Of a stretch of 64,000 nt of DNA, positions 31,862 through 40,330 are shown in pieces. Positions within the stretch are counted from its first letter, which is position 1. Every line of letters starts with the position of its first letter. Made by a program: the position numbers and the translations under genes. This DNA is from Streptomyces thermolilacinus SPC6. GTDB taxonomy: Bacteria > Actinomycetota > Actinomycetes > Streptomycetales > Streptomycetaceae. The stretch lies in assembly GCF_000478605.2 (NCBI RefSeq), contig NZ_ASHX02000001.1:4355001-4419000 (forward strand). The letters run 5' to 3'. A model generated the notes under the pieces. That model was not told the origin of the DNA and made no database searches. It saw only the letters and a program-made list of their open reading frames with translations.

Positions 31862-34579
31862 TCACACCCACGTCCGGGGGCGGAACCGGTTGGCCCGTTC
31901 CACCAGTTCGATCCTTTCCTCGCCCCGCTGGGCGAGCCGGGCGAGCACCCGGTACGAGCGTTCCAGGCCGAACCGCAGCCCGCGCTCGTGCAGTTCGCTG
32001 CCGAGCAGCGTGTGGTCCGGGGACAGGCCGCCAGGCCGCCCCGACAGCCACCAGTCCAGGGCCAGGCCCAGGACCTCCGCCGACAGCCGCTCGCGCCGCA
32101 CCGGGTCGAGACCCAAAGCGTCGAGCGCAGCGACCTCGCGGGCCGCCGCGTGCAGGTCGTCCCGCAGCGGCTCCCCGGGGTCCCGCCGACGCAGCCGCGC
32201 CCGCACCGCCGCGACGCGCGCCGCGGTGTAGTGGATCGACGACTCCGGCACGGACTCCAGCGTACGCACCGCCGCGTCCCGGTCGCCCGCCGCCAGCCGC
32301 ACCCGGGCCAGGCCGAACGCCGCGCCCACATGGCTCGGGTCCGTCGTCCACACGAGCCGGTAGTACTCGGCGGCGTTGTCCAACTGGCCCAGCGCCTCGG
32401 CGCAGAGCGCCAGCGCCAGCTTGGCAGCCGGTTCGCCCGGGAACGCGTCGTACACCGCGTCGAACGCCACCGCCGCCGTCGCGTGGTCACCGGTCGCCAG
32501 GGACGCGACGCCCCGGTACCAGACGACCCGCCAGTCGTCCGGGTGCGACCGCTCCAGCGCCTCCAGCACCCGTACGGCGCCTTCCGCGTCGCCCAGTTCC
32601 AGCAGGGCGCGCAGCTCCCGCAGGCGCAGCTCGGGCGACTCGGCAGGGGCGGCGCGCAGGGCGGCGGCCACCTCCGCCGGGCCCGGCGCCATGAGCCCGG
32701 CCAGGAACGCGGCGTTCGGGTCGTCCGGATCGACCAGCGGCACGGGCAGCGCGAGTGCCGCCCCCCGCACGTCCAGCACGGCGAGCAGCGGCCCGGCCCC
32801 CACGCCCCCACCCCCGGCCGCCGAGGCCCCGCCGACCGGTGCGCTCCCATCGACCGCCGAGGTCCTGCCGACCGGCGCGCTCCCGCCATCCGGCGCCTGC
32901 TCCGCACCAGCGGTGGCGGCCCCCGCCCGCGTGCCCTTGCCGCGCCGCGCACGCGCAGGGCGCAGGCCCAGGCGGGACACCTCACCGCCCGGCTCGGCGA
33001 ACAGGGTCGTGTCCGCCACCCGCTGCTCGGGCCCGAACAGCGTCGAGAGCGCCGGTCTCGGCGCGCCCGTCTGGAGGGCGACGACCTCCCGCAGGACGCC
33101 CGTCAGCTGGTCCGCCATCTCCTGCGCCGACGCGAACCGCCGCACCGGGTCCGGGTCCGTCGCCCGCACCAGCAGCCGGTAGAACGACTCGTACCGCCGG
33201 AACACCTCGATGTGCTCGGGCTCCGGCAGCGAGTCGGCGTACACGTTCGCGTAGCCCTGGAAGTCGAACGTCAGCACCGCCAGCGTCCGCGCCACCGTGT
33301 ACAGGTCCGACGCGACCGACGGGCCCACCTCCGCGACCTCGGGCGCCTGGTAGCCGACCGTGCCGTAGACGGCGGACTCCTGGTCGCCCATCCGCCGCAC
33401 CGCGCCCATGTCGATCAGCTTCAGCTGGTCCTCGCTCTGGATGGCGTTGTCGACCTTGAAGTCGCAGTACAGCAGGTTACGGCTGTGCAGATGGCCCAGT
33501 GCCTCCAGCGCCTCGATGCCGTACGCGCACGCCTGCTCGACCGGCAGCGGGTCGCGCCGCCCGTCGGGGCCGCGCCGCCCGTTCGCGATGTCCTTCAGGG
33601 ACTTGCCGCCGACGTACTCCATGACGATGTACCCGTCCAGCGAACCCGTCCGCTGGTCCAGGTGCTCCACGAAGTTGTAGATGCGGACGATGTTGGCGTG
33701 CTCGATCTCGGCGAGGAACCGCCGCTCGGAGATCGCCGCCGCCATCGCGTCCTGGTCGCCCGTGTCCAGCAAACCCTTGAGGACCACCCAGCGGTCGGAG
33801 ACGGCCCGGTCCACGGCCAGGTAGATCCAGCCGAGCCCGCCGTGCGCGAGGCAGCCCGCCACCTCGTACTGGCCGTGCACCACGTCGCCCGCCCGCAGCT
33901 TCGGCACGAACGAGTACGGGTGTCCGCACCGCGTGCAGAACCCCTCCGTACGGCCCGGCCGGTCACCGCGCGCCCGGCCGACCGGCGCGCCGCAGTCGGA
34001 CCGGGAGCAGAACCGGCGCCGCTCGGGCACCTCCGGCCGCTCCATGACCGCCGAACGCGGATCGGGCCTCGGCACCGCCGGTACCGTCACCAGGCCCGCG
34101 CCCAGCCGCCCGCGCGCCGAACGCCCGCTGGACGCGCCGGAGCTGCGCACCGAGACGGACCGCGCCGTCACCGGGCCCGAAAGCCCCTGCGACAGCCGCC
34201 CCGACACCGACCGGCGCGACGCCGCCGAACGCGACGACCGTCCCGCCGAGCGCGCCGAGCGCGCCGAGCGCGCCGAACGCGACGACCGTCCCGCCGAGCG
34301 CGCCGAACGCCCCGACGGCGACACCCCGGCCCCCGGGGATCCGGCCCCCGCCGAAACCCCAGCCCCCGGCACCCCGCCGCCCGCCGACGCCCCGGCGCCC
34401 GGCACCCCGCCGCCCGCCGCGCCCCTGGGCGGCCCGCCGCCAGCGATGCCTGTCGGCGGGGACGACACCGCGCCGTCCGGGGCGACGACGGGGGCCATGC
34501 CGCACGTGTCGCAGTACAGCTCGCCGCCGCCCACGTCCTCGTACGCGCCGCCGCAGTGCGGCCGCTGGCACTTCCTCAT
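31862..34579 (-). CDS. PknG-like Ser/Thr protein kinase with zinc ribbons and TPR domain
   Basis: A 905-residue kinase. The N-terminus has one Cys4 ribbon (CQRPHCG, YCDTCG) at residues 4-28 and a second (FCSRSDCG, FCTRCG) near 190-225, equivalent to the rubredoxin domain of PknG. A disordered stretch lies between them. The kinase domain starts near residue 245 (GGLGWIYLAVDR), with catalytic loop LLYCDFKVDN at about 370 (non-RD, as in PknG) and DMGAV in place of DFG. The C-terminal 400 residues are TPR-like. ATG 34579 overlaps the coiled-coil gene stop (ATGA). In mycobacteria the GlnX-GlnH-PknG route senses amino acids and adjusts 2-oxoglutarate metabolism. Confidence 0.92.
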   Translation of the reverse strand: MRKCQRPHCGGAYEDVGGGELYCDTCGMAPVVAPDGAVSSPPTGIAGGGPPRGAAGGGVPGAGASAGGGVPGAGVSAGAGSPGAGVSPSGRSARSAGRSSRSARSARSARSAGRSSRSAASRRSVSGRLSQGLSGPVTARSVSVRSSGASSGRSARGRLGAGLVTVPAVPRPDPRSAVMERPEVPERRRFCSRSDCGAPVGRARGDRPGRTEGFCTRCGHPYSFVPKLRAGDVVHGQYEVAGCLAHGGLGWIYLAVDRAVSDRWVVLKGLLDTGDQDAMAAAISERRFLAEIEHANIVRIYNFVEHLDQRTGSLDGYIVMEYVGGKSLKDIANGRRGPDGRRDPLPVEQACAYGIEALEALGHLHSRNLLYCDFKVDNAIQSEDQLKLIDMGAVRRMGDQESAVYGTVGYQAPEVAEVGPSVASDLYTVARTLAVLTFDFQGYANVYADSLPEPEHIEVFRRYESFYRLLVRATDPDPVRRFASAQEMADQLTGVLREVVALQTGAPRPALSTLFGPEQRVADTTLFAEPGGEVSRLGLRPARARRGKGTRAGAATAGAEQAPDGGSAPVGRTSAVDGSAPVGGASAAGGGGVGAGPLLAVLDVRGAALALPVPLVDPDDPNAAFLAGLMAPGPAEVAAALRAAPAESPELRLRELRALLELGDAEGAVRVLEALERSHPDDWRVVWYRGVASLATGDHATAAVAFDAVYDAFPGEPAAKLALALCAEALGQLDNAAEYYRLVWTTDPSHVGAAFGLARVRLAAGDRDAAVRTLESVPESSIHYTAARVAAVRARLRRRDPGEPLRDDLHAAAREVAALDALGLDPVRRERLSAEVLGLALDWWLSGRPGGLSPDHTLLGSELHERGLRFGLERSYRVLARLAQRGEERIELVERANRFRPRTWV

Positions 34580-35871
34580 CCGTGACCCCCGGTCGAAAGG
34601 ACCTCGTTCGCGGCCTGTTGGTACCGCAGCACGGCCCGTTCGGCGGCGCGCAGGTCGCACGGCGCGCTCCACAGCATGCGGCGCGCCGCGTCGTACCGCT
34701 CGGCCAGGACCGCGTCGTCGCCGAGCCCCAGCCGCGCCAGCCGCGCCCGGTACGCGTCGAGCCTGCCGCGCAGTTCGGCCCGGACGGCGAGCGGCGCCGT
34801 GACGGCCGTCAGCGACTCGCGGGCGCGCAGCAGTTCCTCCTCGGCCTCCCGCTCCAGCGCCTCCAGCAGCGGCGACAGCCGGTGCCACTGGGCGTGCCGC
34901 CGGTACTCGGCGGCCGTCGCCAGCCGCTCGTGCAGTGCGGTCGGCGGGCCGCTCACCGCCGGAACGTCCGACGCGGCGATCTTCGACAGGACCTCGACGC
35001 GCGCGGTGCGGGCCTCGGCGAGCGTACGGTCGGCGCGCGACAGCAGGTCCCGCAGCCGCAGCAGCCGCGACTCGGAGTCCTGCCGCACCTGGAGAACCGC
35101 CTCGATCTCCCGGCGTACGTCCTCCAGCGCCCGCGCCGCCCTGTCGTACCGGTCCGTGTCCGGTCGCCCGCCACCGGGCGCCGAACTGCCCTCCGCCGGG
35201 TGCCAGAACGCCAGCGGGTCGCTGACGACCCGCGCCCGCAGCTCCGCCAGCTCCTCCGTGATGGCCTCCAGGTCGTCCCCGGCCGGATGCTCACCGGGAC
35301 GCACGCCGACGGAACGCGCCAGTGACCGGGTCCGGTGCAGCTCGGCCGCCAGGAGGTCTATCCGGGCGGGCAGCGCCGACCAGACCGCGTCCGCCGACAC
35401 GACGACGTCGAGGGACCGCGCGTACAGTTCGTTGATCCGCGCGACCAGCCCGTCCAGCGTGAACCGCTCCACGGGCGCGGACGCTGCGGGCGCCGCCGAC
35501 GGCTCGGGCGATGGGCCGGAAACCGGCGCGTCCGGTACGGCGACGCTCTCGCCGCACAACCGCTCCGTCAGCTCCGCCAGCTCCTCACGCCCCGGCCAGC
35601 GGCGCCGGGCGCGCACCTCCCGGGCGGCGCGCAGCACGTCCGTGTACACGTCGAAGTACGTCCACAGCAGCGCTATCGTCCGCTCCGTCGCGGCCCAGCG
35701 CTCCTTGGTCACCCCGGTCAGCTCGGCGCCTTCGAGGAGTCTGCGGCCCGCGTGGTCCTGCAACGCGAGCAGCGAGTCCTCGACCGCCTTGTGCTCCGCG
35801 CCGAGGCGTGCCAGCGCACGGTCCACCTCGTCCCGGTCCATCACCGGACCGGGGGGACGCGTGACGGCCAT
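34576..35871 (-). CDS. Coiled-coil protein of the PknG-like operon, function unknown
   Basis: A 431-residue, largely helical, soluble protein with Arg/Glu/Leu-rich coiled coils (LAELTERLCGES..., YDRAARALEDVRREIEAVLQVRQDSESRLLRLRDLLSRADRTLAEARTARVEVLSKI). There is a short Pro/Ala break near residue 110-130. No catalytic motif, no signal peptide. The ATG at 35871 has GAGAGG upstream; an internal ATG at 35841 is an alternative. It is between the GlnH-like gene (16-base gap) and the kinase (four-base overlap), so it is probably a scaffold linking sensor and kinase, which is inference from position. Confidence 0.85.
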   Translation of the reverse strand: MAVTRPPGPVMDRDEVDRALARLGAEHKAVEDSLLALQDHAGRRLLEGAELTGVTKERWAATERTIALLWTYFDVYTDVLRAAREVRARRRWPGREELAELTERLCGESVAVPDAPVSGPSPEPSAAPAASAPVERFTLDGLVARINELYARSLDVVVSADAVWSALPARIDLLAAELHRTRSLARSVGVRPGEHPAGDDLEAITEELAELRARVVSDPLAFWHPAEGSSAPGGGRPDTDRYDRAARALEDVRREIEAVLQVRQDSESRLLRLRDLLSRADRTLAEARTARVEVLSKIAASDVPAVSGPPTALHERLATAAEYRRHAQWHRLSPLLEALEREAEEELLRARESLTAVTAPLAVRAELRGRLDAYRARLARLGLGDDAVLAERYDAARRMLWSAPCDLRAAERAVLRYQQAANEVLSTGGHG

Positions 35872-35887
35872 CGATCACCTCTCGCTC

Positions 35888-37057
35888 TCATGGGGACGGA
35901 TTCGTCCGGTACTTGGGCGCGGGCGGCCCGGACATGCCGGGCAGGTCCGCCTTGAGCCACTTCTCGTACGCGCGTATCCACGGCCCGGCACGGTACGCCA
36001 CCAGCACGTGGTTGACGCGGCGCACCAGGTCGTCGTGGCCCAGCCTGGCGGCCACGCCGTAGTACTCCGTCGTGAACGGGGAGCCCTTCAGCTCCACCGC
36101 CGTGTCCTGCGCGGCCTGGCCGGCGGCGAGGGCGCTGTCGGTGACGACCGCGTCCACCTCGCCCGCCTGGAGCCGCACCAGGCAGTCCAGCTGGTTGGGA
36201 ACCGTGTACCGGTCGGCGTCGCGCGGGGTGCCGTCGTGCTCGTCGCGGTACACGGCGCCGTACGACTCCCGCTCCAGTGCCTCGTACGCCGTGGAGCCCT
36301 CGGCGGAGCAGACCCGCTTCCCGGTCAGGGACGCGTTGTACCCGGTGACCGTGGAGTCCTTGGGCGCGAGGACCTGCTGGCCCGTCGCGAAGTAGGCGGT
36401 GGAGAACGCGACCTGCCGGGCCCGGGCGCAGTTGATCGTCATCGTCCGCACCACCAGGTCCACCTTGCCGCTCTCCAGCGCGGCGATGCGCTGGTTGGTC
36501 GGCACCGCCCGGAGGATCACCGCGTCGGGGCTGCCCAGGATGTCCGTGGCGATGGCCCGCGCGAGGTCGATGTCGAAGCCCTCCAGGGTGCCCTTGGCGG
36601 GATTCCGGTAACCCCAGCGGTAGCTGTTCTGGTCCACGCCGACGACCAGCTTCCCGCGCGCCTTGATCGCGTCGATCGTCGGCCCGTCCCCGGCGGACGG
36701 CGGCAGCGACGCCTCCGGGTCCGCGCACTCTTCCGCTGCCTCCCCGGCCGCCCTCCTCCCGGCAGCCGCCGCGACACCGCCGGACGCCCCGCCCCGCGCG
36801 GCCGCCGCCTCCGCCCCGGCTTCCGCCGCTGCTTCGGCCCCGGCTTCGGCTGCTGCGGGCCGCGCCCGCAGCGGGCCCGTCCCCGCTTCCGCCCCGACGG
36901 GCCGCACCCGCACCGGGGCCGTGTCCGACCGACCGGCGGGGTCGCTGCCAGGGCCGTGCCCCAGCGGTACGAGGACCGCGGCCGCCGTCAGCAGACAGGC
37001 GACGCCCAGGGTGTGGACCGCGCCCCGGCCCCGCCGCCGCTCTCCACGCTCGTCCAT
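35888..37057 (-). CDS. GlnH-like amino-acid binding protein, membrane-tethered
   Basis: A 389-residue extracytoplasmic solute-binding protein of SBP family 3. An N-terminal hydrophobic segment (GVACLLTAAAVLVPLG, about residues 14-29) lacks a lipobox cysteine, so it is a membrane anchor or signal peptide. An Ala/Glu-rich region follows, then the binding fold from about residue 125 (KLVVGVDQNSYRWGYRNP, GFDIDLARAIATDILG, LRAVPTNQRIAALESGKVDLVV). Mycobacterial GlnH binds aspartate and glutamate and signals through GlnX to PknG. The ATG at 37057 has GGGAGGG five bases upstream; a GTG 24 bases earlier is less likely. Confidence 0.88.
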   Translation of the reverse strand: MDERGERRRGRGAVHTLGVACLLTAAAVLVPLGHGPGSDPAGRSDTAPVRVRPVGAEAGTGPLRARPAAAEAGAEAAAEAGAEAAAARGGASGGVAAAAGRRAAGEAAEECADPEASLPPSAGDGPTIDAIKARGKLVVGVDQNSYRWGYRNPAKGTLEGFDIDLARAIATDILGSPDAVILRAVPTNQRIAALESGKVDLVVRTMTINCARARQVAFSTAYFATGQQVLAPKDSTVTGYNASLTGKRVCSAEGSTAYEALERESYGAVYRDEHDGTPRDADRYTVPNQLDCLVRLQAGEVDAVVTDSALAAGQAAQDTAVELKGSPFTTEYYGVAARLGHDDLVRRVNHVLVAYRAGPWIRAYEKWLKADLPGMSGPPAPKYRTNPSP

Positions 37058-37077
37058 CGATTCCCTCCCGTCACCGG

Positions 37078-39039
37078 TCACCGGTACTCCGCCAGCCGTC
37101 GGTTCACGCCCGTCACCACACCGACCGCCCCCAGCACCGCCAGGGCGGCCGCCCCGGCCGGAAGCGCCGTCAGGGCGTCGCGGGCCCGCCCTGCCGTCCG
37201 GGTGAACGCGCCCTGCTCGTGGTCGAGGGCCTTACGCAGCGCCGCGTCGACCCGGTCGAACGCGGCGCCCGTCGACGCCTCGCCGCCTATGACGTGCTTC
37301 AGCGCGCCCTCGTAGTCGCCGGCCTCGTCCGTACGCCGTACCGCCGCGTGCCGCTCCCGCCACTCGCCCGCCCAGCCGATGGCGTCCCGTACCGGCTCCT
37401 CGCCCGCCGGGTCGTCGGCGAGCCGCCGTGCTTCGGCGAGCGCCCGGTCGAGTCCGGCCATGGCCGTGGCGTACTCCGTCGCGTACTTGTCGTTCTTGCC
37501 GTCGTCGGTCAGTACAGCGCCACGTGCCACGAGGGTCAGGTTCTCGTTCGCCCGCGCCTTCAGGGAACCGATCCGTGCCTCGTTCAGCACCTTGAGCGAA
37601 TCCTGCCCGTGTGACCGGGCGTCACCCAGTCCGGTCCGCGCCATCGTGTGCGCCCCGGCGAGCCACAGCAGCACCACCGCCGTCGCGGCCGTCGCGGCCA
37701 GCAGCCCCGGGTTGAGGAGACGGTTCGTGCGGCGCTGGTCGCGCCACTGCGCCCAGGCGAGGGCGCCCAGCACGAGCACGCCCGCCGAGAGGGAGAGCAC
37801 GGGCCACGCGCGCGCGTCCGCCTCGTCCTCGGCGAGTCGCGCCGTCTCCGCCTCGTACAGCCGCTCGGCGGCGGGCAGGAGCTGGGCCGTCATCCGCTGG
37901 TTCGCGTACCGCAGGTAGGCGCCGCCGAGCGGCAGGCCCTGCCGGTTGCCGGCACGGGCGCGCTCCACCAGGCCCGTGTACTGCGGCAGTTGTTCGTTGA
38001 GCGTGGTGATCTCGGCGGCAGACGCGGAGGAACCGTCCGTGTTCGCCGCGGCCTTCACCAGCAGGCGGGCCGCCGTGGCGATGTCCTTCTCGTACCGCTC
38101 GCGCACGTCGGCCGGCTCCTGCGCGCCCGCGAGGAACCCGCTGGCCGCCGCAGTGTCGGCGTCGGCGAGGGAGCGGTAGATGTGCGCGGCGTCGGCGCTG
38201 AGCGGCTGACTGCTGCCCACCACGTCGACGGCGGCGTCCGACCGGGCGGTGACCTCCAGCGAGGTGACCGCGCCGAACAGCAGCGCCAGCAGGGCCAGTA
38301 CGGCACACACCAGCCGCAGCCGCCCGGGCGGCGTGGTCGCCGCACCCCGCAGCCGCGCCAGCCCCTCCCGCAGAACCAGCCCACGCGGCACGCCGGGCTC
38401 CCGGCCCGGGCCGCCACCACGCGCGAGCGACGGGGCACCGCCGTGCGGGGTGCTGCCGGGCCCACCGTGAGGGGCGTTGCCGGGTGTGCCCGGCGGGGCG
38501 TTGCCGTACGAGGCGCCGCCGGGTTCGCAGTGCGGGGCACGCGGACCGGGTACGCCCGGCCCGGGAGCCGGGACGCCCGGGCCGTGAGCCGTAGCGCCCG
38601 CGCGGTGCGTCAGGGGCGTCGAGCCCGGAGCCGTGATCCCCGCGCGTGGAGCCGCGCCAACCGCGCCGGAACCCGTAAGGTCCTGCCCCGGAGTCGTAAC
38701 GCCCGCAGGTGGAACCCCGGGAGCGACGGTGGCCGAGCCGGGGTACGCACCAGCAACCGGGGGACCGGACACCGACGGACCGGGCACCGGCGAGCCGGAC
38801 ACCAGCGGACCGGACACCGGGCCACCGGAGACCGACGGGGGTGCGGAGCCCGCGTACGGCCCCTGCGCCGGGTAGTGGCCCGTCGAGGAGTGCGCACCGG
38901 GCGCCGGGTACGGGCCGCCTGTCGGGACCGCGCCCGTCGATGGGGGCACGCCCGATGGGCCGTCCGGCGGTTGCGCGGGTGTGCCCGGGGACTCCGGGGC
39001 GGCCCCCGGTACGGGCCGCGCGTTTCGCGCGTCTGACAC
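37078..39039 (-). CDS. GlnX-like four-helix membrane sensor with Pro-rich N-terminus
   Basis: A 653-residue integral membrane protein. The first 230 residues are a cytoplasmic Pro/Gly/Ala-rich tail. Transmembrane helices are about residues 245-265 (LVCAVLALLALLFGAVTSL), 420-440 (WPVLSLSAGVLVLGALAWAQW), 455-475 (LLAATAATAVVLLWLAGAHTMA) and 630-650 (AGAAALAVLGAVGVVTGVNRRL). Two extracytoplasmic helical domains lie between the pairs, as in GlnX, where they contact GlnH. It starts with GTG behind AGGGGGAGG and is the first gene of the operon. No kinase or HAMP domain is visible. Confidence 0.85.
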   Translation of the reverse strand: MSDARNARPVPGAAPESPGTPAQPPDGPSGVPPSTGAVPTGGPYPAPGAHSSTGHYPAQGPYAGSAPPSVSGGPVSGPLVSGSPVPGPSVSGPPVAGAYPGSATVAPGVPPAGVTTPGQDLTGSGAVGAAPRAGITAPGSTPLTHRAGATAHGPGVPAPGPGVPGPRAPHCEPGGASYGNAPPGTPGNAPHGGPGSTPHGGAPSLARGGGPGREPGVPRGLVLREGLARLRGAATTPPGRLRLVCAVLALLALLFGAVTSLEVTARSDAAVDVVGSSQPLSADAAHIYRSLADADTAAASGFLAGAQEPADVRERYEKDIATAARLLVKAAANTDGSSASAAEITTLNEQLPQYTGLVERARAGNRQGLPLGGAYLRYANQRMTAQLLPAAERLYEAETARLAEDEADARAWPVLSLSAGVLVLGALAWAQWRDQRRTNRLLNPGLLAATAATAVVLLWLAGAHTMARTGLGDARSHGQDSLKVLNEARIGSLKARANENLTLVARGAVLTDDGKNDKYATEYATAMAGLDRALAEARRLADDPAGEEPVRDAIGWAGEWRERHAAVRRTDEAGDYEGALKHVIGGEASTGAAFDRVDAALRKALDHEQGAFTRTAGRARDALTALPAGAAALAVLGAVGVVTGVNRRLAEYR

Positions 39040-39193
39040 GTGACCTCCCCCTTGGTCTCCGGCACCGGCCCGCCCGCTCCCGTCGGGTCAGGAAAAGCAG
39101 TGGTCCGGCCAGCAGTATGAACGCAGGGGGTTCGCAAAGACACGGTCTTGACTGGATCTTGTTCTTATCGTGCCCGACGTCCCCTTCGCACCG

Positions 39194-40330
39194 TCATTCG
39201 AACCCTCCACCCATAGAACACCGCCCCCTCCCACCGGGTTTCAGCCCCGGCGCGAACCGCTCTCTGAGCGCCTCCCCGGCCGCCCCGCGCGCCCCCACGT
39301 CGTCGAGCCCCAGAAGCGCCGCACCCAGCACGGGCGGCGCGGCCACCACGGTCGGCACCGCCACAGGCGCCCGCTCCCGCAGCAACTCCTCGATCCGGCC
39401 GTTCAGCTCCGGGTGCCCGGCGGCCAGGACGCTCCCGCCCAGCACCACCGGAACCGGCTCCGGCGCGTCCCGCAGCCCGAGCCGCTCCAGGGCGACCACC
39501 GCCATCGCGACGACCTCCTCGGCCATCCGCGCCACCAGCGCCCCGGCCACCGGGTCGCCCGCCGCGCCGACCGCGAACACCACCGGCGCCAGTTCGTGCC
39601 GCCGCCCGGCCGGGACGCGGCCCAGGTGCAGGGCCTCGATCAGCGCGTACATCGAGCCGAGCCCGAAGTGCGCGGGCAGCGCCCGGGCCAGCTCCGTCGG
39701 TTCGCCGCGCCCGTCCTCGGCCCGCGCCGCGTACCAGAGCGCCTCGTCGGCCAGTCCCGCGCCGCCGCCCCAGTCGCCGGAGAGCCGTCCGAGGGCGGGG
39801 AACCGCGCGGTACGCCCGTCGGGGAGCAGGCCCACGCAGTTGATGCCGGCCCCGCAGACCACGGCCACACCACGCGGCTCGTCCACCCCGGCCCGCAGTA
39901 CCGCGAACGTGTCGTTCCGCACCCGTACGGACACGCCCCAACCACGCGCCTCCAAGGCGCGGGCCAGCGCGTCCTCCTCCACCGGCAGGTCGGCGTTGGC
40001 CAGACACGCCGATACGTGCACGGCTCTCGCCGCGCCACGCACAGGGCCCCCCGCCGTGACGCCCGCAGAGCCCCCCACCGCGCCGCCCGGGGCACCGCCC
40101 GCCGAAACACCAGCCTCAGCCCCGGCACCCCGGTCAGCCCCGGTTCCCCGCACCGCCTCCGCGACTGCCGCCTCCAACACGTCGACCGCCGCTTCGACGC
40201 CCACCGCCTGCGGCCGGAAGCCGCCGCCGTGCCCCGTCCCGAGGACCGTCCCGTCCACGCCGACGAGGGCGACGTCCGTCTTGCTGTTGCCCGCGTCGAT
40301 GGCCAGCACGGCGCCCGCCGCCGCGTTCAC
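39194..40330 (-). CDS. BadF/BcrA-type ATPase, N-acetylglucosamine-kinase-like
   Basis: A 378-residue sugar kinase of the ASKHA fold. Phosphate-1 motif AIDAGNSKTDVALV lies near the N-terminus, the adenosine motif GGSVLAAGHPEL near the C-terminus, with VCGAGINCVGL and LSGDWGGGAGLADEAL between them. The insert around residues 75-100 is Gly/Ala-rich. It would phosphorylate an amino sugar released by the adjacent GH4 enzyme or imported. The GTG at 40330 overlaps the GH4 stop (GTGA). It is the last gene of a three-gene minus-strand cluster with the ROK regulator. Confidence 0.85.
   Translation of the reverse strand: MNAAAGAVLAIDAGNSKTDVALVGVDGTVLGTGHGGGFRPQAVGVEAAVDVLEAAVAEAVRGTGADRGAGAEAGVSAGGAPGGAVGGSAGVTAGGPVRGAARAVHVSACLANADLPVEEDALARALEARGWGVSVRVRNDTFAVLRAGVDEPRGVAVVCGAGINCVGLLPDGRTARFPALGRLSGDWGGGAGLADEALWYAARAEDGRGEPTELARALPAHFGLGSMYALIEALHLGRVPAGRRHELAPVVFAVGAAGDPVAGALVARMAEEVVAMAVVALERLGLRDAPEPVPVVLGGSVLAAGHPELNGRIEELLRERAPVAVPTVVAAPPVLGAALLGLDDVGARGAAGEALRERFAPGLKPGGRGRCSMGGGFE

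Noticed and set aside
31343-34585. A 1080-codon plus-strand frame opposite the kinase and phosphatase
   Set aside because: It is Arg/Pro/Gly-rich without motifs and antisense to the PknG-like kinase with all its catalytic residues.
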